Origin: JARROD01 sp037384225
GTDB lineage: Bacteria > Pseudomonadota > Gammaproteobacteria > Pseudomonadales > Cellvibrionaceae
Direction: 5' to 3'
Assembly (NCBI GenBank): GCA_037384225.1
Contig: JARROD010000167.1
Coordinates: 1 to 8,294, forward strand
DNA: 8,294 nt
Below the pieces are notes generated by a model that was given only the letters and a program-made list of their open reading frames with translations, was not told the DNA's origin and ran no database searches. The position numbers and the translations under genes were made by a program. Numbering within the stretch: the first letter of the stretch is position 1; each line of letters starts with the position of its first letter. Of this stretch, positions 1 to 5,733 are shown piece after piece.

Positions 1-110
1 TCTCTCATTTTTCTCAAACACAGTTTTTACGCCCCGGTATTGTACTTTCTGTGATTATTCTTACTGCGTAATTCGCTAGCTTACGGCAGTTTATGGCCCC
101 CAGTGCTTGT

Positions 111-306
111 TATACCCTATCGCTGCATAAATTTTCGGCCCAGGACCGCTTCGCTCCTTCTATTGCAGTACTTTCAGGGTCGTGCTCAATTTTTCTAATC
201 CTCACATAGGGTGAGCTATGCTCCGGTTAGAAAAATCTGCGCGCGCCCCTGAAAATACCGCTCTAAAAGGTCCTGGGCTCGAAAATATATGCAACGATAG
301 GGTATA
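111..306. repeat. 196-bp imperfect palindromic element (MITE/ERIC-like), ends TATACCC/GGGTATA
   Basis: The outer arms, 111-147 and 269-306, are inverted copies that differ by two substitutions and one single-base indel. Pairing continues inward with more mismatches (about 165-200 against 222-260, sharing CAATTTTTCTAA-like and TTTCAGGG-like blocks). It ends near the centre in a small stem, CATAG/CTATG (205-209 and 216-220), or alternatively CTCAC/GTGAG (201-205 and 211-215). Nearly the whole unit could therefore fold as one long hairpin. It encodes no protein of note. The end heptamer TATACCC matches that of the element at 1525-1704 although the rest of the arm differs, which suggests related mobility or processing. 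Insertion at a TA dinucleotide, as described for ERIC elements, is an inference. Confidence 0.8.
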
Positions 307-419
307 GAAAACCATGCAAACAGCGACATTCACTATGCCAACAGCTTTTTATTTGTACCGAACCCACGGATAATGCTACAAAAGCATTTGATTTTTCAAT
401 AGGTTAGCAGAAAAATCAC

Positions 420-447
420 TTTACCCTAAACTGTATACCGGTAATAT
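420..447 (+). promoter_or_regulatory. Weak sigma70-like promoter candidate upstream of the phosphatase gene
   Basis: TTTACC (420-425) and TAATAT (442-447) are separated by 16 bp. Each matches its consensus hexamer at four of six positions. The site lies about 160 bp upstream of the proposed start at 609. In AT-rich DNA such matches are common, so this is only a candidate. Confidence 0.2.
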
Positions 448-455
448 AGCCAAAA

Positions 456-483
456 TATACGCAAAACGATTGAAATTTAAGTC
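456..483 (+). repeat. Diverged solitary copy of the TATACCC repeat arm
   Basis: These 28 bases align without gaps to 1525-1552, the left arm of the palindrome behind the phosphatase gene plus four flanking bases. Twenty-four of 28 positions agree, including the TATAC start and the ATTTAAGTC end. I see no inverted mate nearby, so it looks like a decayed or partial element. Its orientation is that of a left arm, pointing toward the phosphatase gene. Confidence 0.6.
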
Positions 484-608
484 CATATCGCTCAACGGCA
501 AGCAGTGTCTAGCTTAACCGGACCATCCCGTGAGCGACACACCTACCGATGTGGACTATAGACAGAAAAAGCGCAAATAACGTGCAACCAGGGGACGGAA
601 ATATTTTT

Positions 609-1511
609 ATGGCCTCATTACTCGGTTCCTCACCATCCCGGCCTTCACTCAATTACAGTTCCGTCACCGATAAGGGGCTGAACAGGGATAATAATGAAGA
701 CTGCCTGCTGAGTATTCCCGAACGAGGTGTCTGGCTGGTGGCCGACGGCATGGGGGGCCACGAAGCCGGTGAAGTTGCCAGTGCCATTGTCCGCGATACA
801 GTGCAGGCAAAATTGGACAAGCCCGGTCTCAACGGCGCCAGTCTCCCCGAGGCCATCCAACAAGCCCACACAGCGGTGCTCGACGCGGCGCGAAACGGTA
901 TCGGCGCCACCGGCATGGGGTCGACGGTGGTGGCACTGCAGAATCGCGACCAGGAATACGAAATCGCCTGGGTCGGCGACAGCCGCGCCTATCTGTGGAC
1001 CCACGAGCCCGGCAGTGGCCGTCTGGAACAACTCACTACCGATCATTCCTATGTACAGCTACTGCTGGCCTCGGGCGCCATCACCAAGAAGGAAGTTGAC
1101 AATCACCCCGATAAAAACGTGATTACCCAATGTATCGGCTCGACGGATTTAGCGGAAGTTAACATCGACACGGTCTGCGGTCGCTGGCAGCAGCACCAGT
1201 GGATTTTACTCTGCAGCGATGGCCTGACCGATGAAGTCGACGACAAAACCATCGCTCGGATTCTGTACAATGCCAGTTCGCCAAAGGATGCCGTCAACCA
1301 TTTGTTGCAAGCGGCATTGGACGGCGGCGGTCGCGACAACATCACTCTGCAGGTGATTGAATCGCCGCTCGATTTCCGCAATCCGCTGACATCCCTGGAC
1401 GACTGGCTGCCCGCTATCAGCGGCCACAGGCGGCTCGATAACCTGCTATATGGCGTGGCATTAGTCAGTTTTTTGCTGTTGTGTTATTGGCTATTCATAG
1501 GAGCTTGCTGA
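609..1511 (+). CDS. PP2C-family Ser/Thr protein phosphatase with C-terminal membrane anchor
   Basis: A metal-dependent phosphatase predicted to remove phosphate from Ser/Thr residues, probably opposing the kinase encoded just downstream. Numbering from ATG 609 (300 aa), the PP2C landmarks appear in order: RDNNED (about 26-31), DGMGGH (46-51), GMGST near 102-106, WVGDSRAY with metal-ligand Asp near 124, SDGLTDE with Asp near 204, and GGGRDNIT with Asp near 243. All expected metal-binding acidic residues are present. A hydrophobic segment near residues 279-299 ends the protein, predicting a cytoplasmic domain on a tail anchor. An in-frame ATG at 549 would add 20 residues; I prefer 609 because GGGGACGGA ends 9 bases before it, whereas 549 has no good ribosome binding site and the extra residues do not look like the domain. 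The type VI secretion phosphatase PppA is the closest role by analogy, but no secretion gene is in view. Confidence 0.93.
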   Translation: MASLLGSSPSRPSLNYSSVTDKGLNRDNNEDCLLSIPERGVWLVADGMGGHEAGEVASAIVRDTVQAKLDKPGLNGASLPEAIQQAHTAVLDAARNGIGATGMGSTVVALQNRDQEYEIAWVGDSRAYLWTHEPGSGRLEQLTTDHSYVQLLLASGAITKKEVDNHPDKNVITQCIGSTDLAEVNIDTVCGRWQQHQWILLCSDGLTDEVDDKTIARILYNASSPKDAVNHLLQAALDGGGRDNITLQVIESPLDFRNPLTSLDDWLPAISGHRRLDNLLYGVALVSFLLLCYWLFIGAC

Positions 1512-1524
1512 ACATATTCGTCTA

Positions 1525-1704
1525 TATACCCAAAGCGTTTGAGATTTAAGTCTTCAGAGTGCGTCAATTTTTGTTCCCCCTTTTCTTTTAAGGACAGGGG
1601 GAGCGACGACGCCGCGTGGCAGGCCCCACGGTAGGAGGAGCGACGCTGCCAGGGGCAAAAAGGGGCGTGCTCTGGAGGCCTAAATCTCAAACGCTTTGGG
1701 TATA
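1525..1704. repeat. 180-bp palindromic element with perfect 24-bp terminal inverted repeats
   Basis: The ends 1525-1548 and 1681-1704 are exact reverse complements, beginning TATACCCAAAGCGTTTGAGA. Just inside, CTTCAGAGTGCG and the T-rich block after it pair imperfectly with CGTGCTCTGGAGG and AAAAAGGGGC on the right, so much of the unit can fold on itself. The GC-rich core contains GGAGCGACG twice (about 1601 and 1637) and a CGTGG/CCACG hairpin. There is no credible coding frame. It begins 13 bases after the phosphatase stop and ends 35 bases before the kinase start, so it fills almost the whole gap between two genes expected to be co-transcribed. It resembles a MITE or ERIC-type nonautonomous element; its effect on read-through is unknown. 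Confidence 0.88.
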
Positions 1705-1739
1705 GATCAGCAAAGACGAAATAAGGGCAGTCACGTAAC

Positions 1740-3509
1740 ATGCAGATTCCTGGCTATCGCATCATCCGTAAAATCAATCAGGGCGGTATGTCCACGGTTT
1801 ATCTCGCGATTCAGCAGAGTGTGCGTCGCGAGGTTGCGCTGAAAGTGATGTCCCCCGTGCTCAATGCCAACCCCATATTCAGTGAAAGATTTCAGCGCGA
1901 AGCCAGTATCATCGGCCAGCTTTCACACCCTAATATCGTTTCTATTTACGATATTGGGCGTTATAAAAACCTCAATTATATCGCCATGGATTATCTCCCG
2001 GGTGGCACGGTGCACGATAAAATGGTCACTGGACTAAGCCCGGCAGAAGCGTTGCGCATTACCCGGGAGATCGCGCTGGCGCTCGATCACGCCCACGATA
2101 AAGGTTATATTCACCGCGACATCAAGCCGGAAAATATTCTTTTCAGAGAAGATGATTCCGCAGTACTTTCCGATTTCGGCGTCGCCAAAACGGTTATCAC
2201 CGCCTCGAGAATGACAAATGCCGGCATTGTGGTGGGCACGCCACACTATATGAGCCCGGAACAGGCCCGCGGCAAAGCCATTGACGGGCGCGCCGATATT
2301 TACAGCCTGGGCGTGGTTTTTTACGAGATGTTGACCGGCAGTGTGCCCTATAACGCCGAAGAGGCGGTCGCCATTGCGATCAAGCATTTAACAGCGCCGA
2401 CACCGCGGCTGCCTCCTCAGCACGCAATCTTTCAAAAAGTGCTCAACCGCCTACTGGCCAAAGAAGCCGACGAGCGTTTTCGTCGCGGTAAAGAAGTGCT
2501 TGCAGCCCTCGATGAGGTAGAAAAAAACCTGTTCGGTGTACAGCCCAACTACCTGAACACAATCGATTCCACCAACGTTCAGCTGGTAGCATTATTTAAA
2601 GCGCTGCTGTCAGCCGGCTACGCTGCACTGATGCTGAACATCAGAGAATTGATGGGTTATCTGCTGAGTTGGCGCTGGACACCCAAACGCAGTCTATACC
2701 GCAGTCGCAACAGACTTGTAACGGAAATACGCAGGCTCCCGAACACACTGAACAACCGGAAAACCACCCAGATCTCCACGCGGATTCAAAAAGCAGCCCA
2801 CTATCAGAAAACCTCGAAAAAATACCTGTATTTTTCCCGCTCCCTGGCTTTCGCGACCGTGATGTCGGTTATCTGGTGTGCTCTAAGCGTTGCCCTCAAA
2901 CGCTTTGATCTGCCCGGGGAAAGTCTGCTGCCCGCGTCGATAACAGAACTCTCGACGTTCACTGCCGATTTTATTGAAAGGCACTCGGCGCGTTTATTTG
3001 CCGCTGAGACATCGTTTGCCAAGACATCGTTTGCCAAGACATCGTTTGCCAAGACAACGTTTGCCATTTCAAACACGCCCGGCGCTAACCGCATTATTTC
3101 CACTGCCGAACAACTGGATGAGAAGCTTCACCTTGCAGAACCCCTCAGCGACGCCGACTCAATACCAAAGTCGCTTTCGCCGTCCCCAACATCGACGCCA
3201 TCGGTGGCGAAACGCTATGGGTTTACCGTGCAACCACGGCCTCAGGACGCCCGGGTGCGGATTCTCAATATCAAGGAAAAATATTACCCCGGCATTGCCC
3301 TCTTCCCCGGCGCTTACCATATCGAAGTTACGCGTCGGGGCTACGAGCGCCAGCGCAAATGGATTACGCTGTCGCACCAGGACCTCGCTGTGCCGGTGCA
3401 ACTCGACAAAACCCTGGTGCCCGGAGACAGCCTGTTTCACACGCTCGGCGACGGCACCCCGGGGCCGGAAATACACCAGCGCCACCAAGCGCCCGCTGCC
3501 GGACGATAA
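1740..3509 (+). CDS. Transmembrane Hanks-type Ser/Thr protein kinase with PEGA domain, C-terminus truncated
   Basis: Predicted to phosphorylate Ser/Thr residues of cytoplasmic targets, 589 aa. The kinase domain spans about residues 6-265: glycine loop NQGGMSTVY (13-21), catalytic lysine K35 in VALKV, HRDIKPEN (125-132, catalytic D127), DFG (145-147), the P+1 segment GTPHYMSPE (166-174) and GRADIYSLG (183-191). A hydrophobic stretch around 282-310 may be membrane-associated. The basic region 340-365 leads into a transmembrane helix near 366-386. Beyond it come a TSFAK repeat (424-443), a Ser/Pro-rich linker and a PEGA-like domain (about 493-556, with PGIALFPGAYHIEV). Start: ATG 1740 has AAGGG 12 bases upstream. 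The end looks secondary: after GDGTPGPE (570-577), where relatives often run into an FGE-sulfatase domain, the frame adds 12 unrelated residues and stops, while domain fragments persist in another frame. Kinase, anchor and PEGA parts appear intact, so activity is plausible. Confidence 0.93.
   Translation: MQIPGYRIIRKINQGGMSTVYLAIQQSVRREVALKVMSPVLNANPIFSERFQREASIIGQLSHPNIVSIYDIGRYKNLNYIAMDYLPGGTVHDKMVTGLSPAEALRITREIALALDHAHDKGYIHRDIKPENILFREDDSAVLSDFGVAKTVITASRMTNAGIVVGTPHYMSPEQARGKAIDGRADIYSLGVVFYEMLTGSVPYNAEEAVAIAIKHLTAPTPRLPPQHAIFQKVLNRLLAKEADERFRRGKEVLAALDEVEKNLFGVQPNYLNTIDSTNVQLVALFKALLSAGYAALMLNIRELMGYLLSWRWTPKRSLYRSRNRLVTEIRRLPNTLNNRKTTQISTRIQKAAHYQKTSKKYLYFSRSLAFATVMSVIWCALSVALKRFDLPGESLLPASITELSTFTADFIERHSARLFAAETSFAKTSFAKTSFAKTTFAISNTPGANRIISTAEQLDEKLHLAEPLSDADSIPKSLSPSPTSTPSVAKRYGFTVQPRPQDARVRILNIKEKYYPGIALFPGAYHIEVTRRGYERQRKWITLSHQDLAVPVQLDKTLVPGDSLFHTLGDGTPGPEIHQRHQAPAAGR
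3008..3067 (+). repeat. 15-bp tandem repeat inside the kinase gene
   Basis: The unit GACATCGTTTGCCAA occurs three times exactly (3008-3022, 3023-3037, 3038-3052) and a fourth time with two changes (3053-3067). It encodes T-S-F-A-K three times, then T-T-F-A-I, just outside the predicted membrane helix. As the unit is a multiple of three, copy number can change without shifting frame. The identity of the copies suggests recent slippage. Confidence 0.92.
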
Positions 3510-3600
3510 CCACTGGGGCCGGGGGAATCGCGCGGGGAAAACTGCCGGCAGCCGTGAAGATGATGTCGGATTTCGGGTTTTGGTGGATCTGAGGCGTTGA
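3472..3600 (+). pseudogene. Remnant of an FGE-sulfatase (SUMF1-like) domain, former kinase C-terminus
   Basis: In a frame different from the kinase, positions 3472-3531 translate to YTSATKRPLPDDNHWGRGNR. The following bases up to the TGA at 3598-3600 end in REDDVGFRVLVDLRR. From memory, the first piece resembles the part of FGE-sulfatase domains just before the RPVxxVSW motif, and the GFRV ending resembles the end of such domains. The kinase frame ends in DGTPGPE, which in related kinases commonly leads into the start of this domain. The simplest reading is one deletion with frameshift near 3470 and a second in-frame loss after the NR at about 3531, together removing most of a domain of roughly 200 residues. 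The fragments cannot form a working domain. The family assignment is unverified. Confidence 0.6.
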
Positions 3601-3607
3601 TTGTCAG

Positions 3608-3624
3608 CGGGTATTTTATACCCG
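3608..3624. other. Small perfect hairpin over the uvrB stop codon
   Basis: CGGGTAT and ATACCCG form a 7-bp stem around a TTT loop. The uvrB stop (TAA on the minus strand, 3616-3618) lies within it, and the last two uvrB codons (Arg, Val) form one side. No T-run follows on either strand, so it is not a classic intrinsic terminator, although it sits where the convergent transcripts meet. It could protect an mRNA 3' end. Confidence 0.45.
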
Positions 3625-5622
3625 ATCCTTCAACCGCCCAATCTCATCCCGCAATCTGGCCGCCTCTTCAAATTCCAGATTTTTCGCACTCTGAAACATC
3701 TTCTCCTCCAGCTCAGCGATGGTTTTCCAAATGTCGCCACCTTCGCGCAGTTTCTCAATGTCGTAACGGCCGGTTTTTTCCGCCACTGCCTGGCGTTTTT
3801 TACCCGTGCGCGCACCCGTAGCATAGACACCTTCGAGAATATCGGCGACACGTTTTTTGATGCCTTTGGGCGTAATGCCATTGGCTTTGTTGAAATCCAT
3901 TTGTTTCTGTCGCCGGCGCTCCGTTTCATCTATGGCGCGACGCATGGAGCCGGTGATCTTGTCAGCGTACAAAATCGCCTTGCCGTTAACGTTGCGCGCG
4001 GCGCGGCCGATGGTCTGAATCAGCGAGCGGTCAGAGCGCAAAAAGCCCTCTTTATCCGCATCCAGAATGGCCACCAGGGCAACCTCCGGCATATCCAATC
4101 CCTCCCGCAGCAGGTTGATTCCCACCAGCACGTCGAATGTGCCCAGGCGTAGATCGCGGATAATTTCCACCCGCTCGACAGTATCGATATCCGAGTGCAG
4201 ATAGCGCACCCGCACGCCGTGATCGGCCAGATACTCGGTCAGATCTTCGGCCATGCGCTTGGTCAGAACCGTAATCAATACCCGCTCGTCTCCGGCTACC
4301 CGCAGGCGTATTTCCGACAGCACATCGTCCACCTGGGCGCTGGCCGGGCGCACCTCCACCTGTGGATCCACCAGACCGGTGGGACGCACCACCTGCTCCA
4401 CCACCTGGCCGGCATGTTCCTGTTCGTAGGGACCGGGGGTGGCGGAAACAAATATCATCTGCGGTGCCAGCCGCTCCCACTCATCAAAACGCAGAGGGCG
4501 GTTGTCCAGCGCTGACGGCAGCCGAAAACCGTATTCCACCAGGGTCTCCTTGCGCGAGCGGTCCCCTTTGTACATGCCGCCGATCTGGGGCACACCGACA
4601 TGGGATTCATCCATCACCAACAGTGCATTTTCCGGCAAATAATCAAACAGCGTCGGTGGCGGCTCGCCCGCATCGCGCCCGGAGAGAAACCGTGAATAGT
4701 TTTCAATGCCGGTGCAGTACCCCAGTTCGCGCATCATTTCCAGATCGTAGCGGGTGCGCTGCTCGAGACGCTGCGCTTCCACCAGTTTGCCCGCATCACG
4801 CAGCTGTTGCAGACGCTGCCCCAGTTCTTCGGTGATCTGCTCTATCGCATCCAGCACCCGCTCGCGGGGGGTAACGTAGTGGGACTTGGGATAAATGGTA
4901 AACCGCGGCACCCGCTGCAGGATTTCTCCGGTGAGCGGATCGAATACCGACAATTGTTCGATCTCATCATCGAATAATTCCACCCGTAGCGCCTCACTGT
5001 CGGAGTCGGCCGGATAGATGTCGATCACATCGCCGCGCACGCGGTAGGTGGCTCGGTGAAACTCCATATCATTGCGGCTGTACTGCAGTTCCGCCAACCG
5101 GCGCAAAATGTGGCGCTGATCGATCTGGTCCCCGCGCACCAGGTGCAACATCATTTTCAGGTAGGCATCGGGATCACCCAAACCGTAGATAGCGGACACC
5201 GTGGCCACCACAATGGAATCCTTGCGCTCCATCAGCGCCTTGGTGGCGGACAGCCGCATCTGCTCAATATGTTCGTTGACCGAGGCGTCTTTATCGATAA
5301 AGGTATCGGATGACGGCACATAGGCTTCGGGCTGGTAATAATCGTAATAGGACACAAAGTACTCTACGGAGTTGTCGGGGAAAAACTCTTTGAATTCTCC
5401 GTATAGCTGGGCCGCCAGGGTTTTGTTGGGGGCCATCACCATGGTCGGTCGCTGCAACCGTTCTATAACATTGGCAATGGTAAATGTCTTTCCCGAGCCG
5501 GTCACCCCCAACAGCGTTTGGTGGGCCAGGCCGGACTCGATGCCGTCGACCAGCTGCTCGATGGCGCCGGGCTGGTCACCGGCGGGTTGAAATCGGCGCT
5601 TGACTTTAAAAGGCTTGGACAT
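3616..5622 (-). CDS. uvrB: UvrABC excinuclease subunit B
   Basis: UvrB is the damage-verifying helicase-like subunit of nucleotide excision repair. It is loaded by UvrA, inserts its beta-hairpin at the lesion and recruits UvrC for incision. The 668-aa product is close to the usual length. Visible landmarks: Walker A GVTGSGKT (39-46), the beta-hairpin region SYYDYYQPEAYVP (91-103), DESH of motif II (338-341), SATPG (393-397), SDIDTVER (477-484), QTIGRAARN (536-544), and a C-terminal UVR domain (about 632-668, NLEFEEAARLRDEI). The start is ATG at 5622, giving MSKPFKV as in E. coli; the frame is open a further 23 codons upstream, but those residues are unlike the family. No strong ribosome binding site precedes it. 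A perfect TATAAT lies about 84 bases upstream. I see no LexA-type CTGT-N8-ACAG site. The gene converges on the kinase gene and follows rlmL on the same strand. Confidence 0.98.
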   Translation of the reverse strand: MSKPFKVKRRFQPAGDQPGAIEQLVDGIESGLAHQTLLGVTGSGKTFTIANVIERLQRPTMVMAPNKTLAAQLYGEFKEFFPDNSVEYFVSYYDYYQPEAYVPSSDTFIDKDASVNEHIEQMRLSATKALMERKDSIVVATVSAIYGLGDPDAYLKMMLHLVRGDQIDQRHILRRLAELQYSRNDMEFHRATYRVRGDVIDIYPADSDSEALRVELFDDEIEQLSVFDPLTGEILQRVPRFTIYPKSHYVTPRERVLDAIEQITEELGQRLQQLRDAGKLVEAQRLEQRTRYDLEMMRELGYCTGIENYSRFLSGRDAGEPPPTLFDYLPENALLVMDESHVGVPQIGGMYKGDRSRKETLVEYGFRLPSALDNRPLRFDEWERLAPQMIFVSATPGPYEQEHAGQVVEQVVRPTGLVDPQVEVRPASAQVDDVLSEIRLRVAGDERVLITVLTKRMAEDLTEYLADHGVRVRYLHSDIDTVERVEIIRDLRLGTFDVLVGINLLREGLDMPEVALVAILDADKEGFLRSDRSLIQTIGRAARNVNGKAILYADKITGSMRRAIDETERRRQKQMDFNKANGITPKGIKKRVADILEGVYATGARTGKKRQAVAEKTGRYDIEKLREGGDIWKTIAELEEKMFQSAKNLEFEEAARLRDEIGRLKDRV

Positions 5623-5705
5623 AGGATTTAGGCACTTTTTGACTTGATTACCCCGGCTTTGGATCAGGGATGATGACGCTGACCCCAGCAATTCTGACGA
5701 GCCCC

Positions 5706-5711
5706 ATTATA
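5706..5711 (-). promoter_or_regulatory. Perfect TATAAT -10 box candidate for uvrB
   Basis: On the minus strand this reads TATAAT, preceded by GGGTA from the repeat arm at 5710-5733. It overlaps the outer end of that arm by two bases. The region 16-18 bases upstream (TAAATC or similar) does not match TTGACA, and no extended TGn motif is present, so strength is uncertain. The site lies about 84 bases before the uvrB start in the only gap between rlmL and uvrB, making it the best uvrB promoter candidate here. Confidence 0.45.
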
Positions 5712-5733
5712 TACCCAAAGCGTTTGAGATTTA
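5710..5733 (+). repeat. Solitary 24-bp TATACCC repeat arm at the rlmL stop codon
   Basis: This is an exact copy of the 24-bp arm at 1525-1548, in the same left-arm orientation. No palindromic body follows; its inner end runs straight into rlmL. The last three bases (TTA) are the TAA stop of rlmL read on the minus strand. The next six bases, GGTATA, encode the final Tyr-Thr of RlmL and mirror the TATACC start, so 5710-5739 has inverted 6-bp ends. Confidence 0.9.

Larger units (their letters stand above)
307..608. other. AT-rich intergenic leader upstream of the phosphatase gene
   Basis: This stretch between the palindrome and the chosen phosphatase start carries no open frame with coding character. 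The best small frame, ATG at 314 to TAA at 371-373, has only 19 codons and no clear ribosome binding site. A diverged repeat arm lies at 456-483 and a weak promoter candidate at 420-447. Positions 1-110, left of the palindrome, likewise show nothing I can assign. Confidence 0.6.

Noticed and set aside
218..307. 29-codon open frame (ATG 218 to TAG 305-307)
   Set aside because: It lies wholly within the right half of the 196-bp palindrome and ends on its terminal GGGTATAG; no ribosome binding site.
314..373. 19-codon open frame upstream of the phosphatase
   Set aside because: Too short, with no clear ribosome binding site and no coding character.
1484..1741. 85-codon minus-strand frame across the phosphatase/kinase gap
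   Set aside because: It reads through the palindromic element and overlaps the end of the phosphatase gene; the composition reflects the repeat.
2974..3600. 208-codon plus-strand frame overlapping the kinase
   Set aside because: Most of it is an out-of-frame, Arg/Pro-rich shadow of the kinase; only its last 43 codons or so are meaningful, as the remnant of a lost domain.
5623..5691. 23-codon N-terminal extension of UvrB
   Set aside because: MSKPFK at 5622 matches the conserved UvrB start, and the upstream residues resemble translated intergenic DNA.
5623..5730. LexA/SOS box upstream of uvrB
   Set aside because: No CTGT-N8-ACAG or close variant found in this gap; SOS control cannot be claimed.
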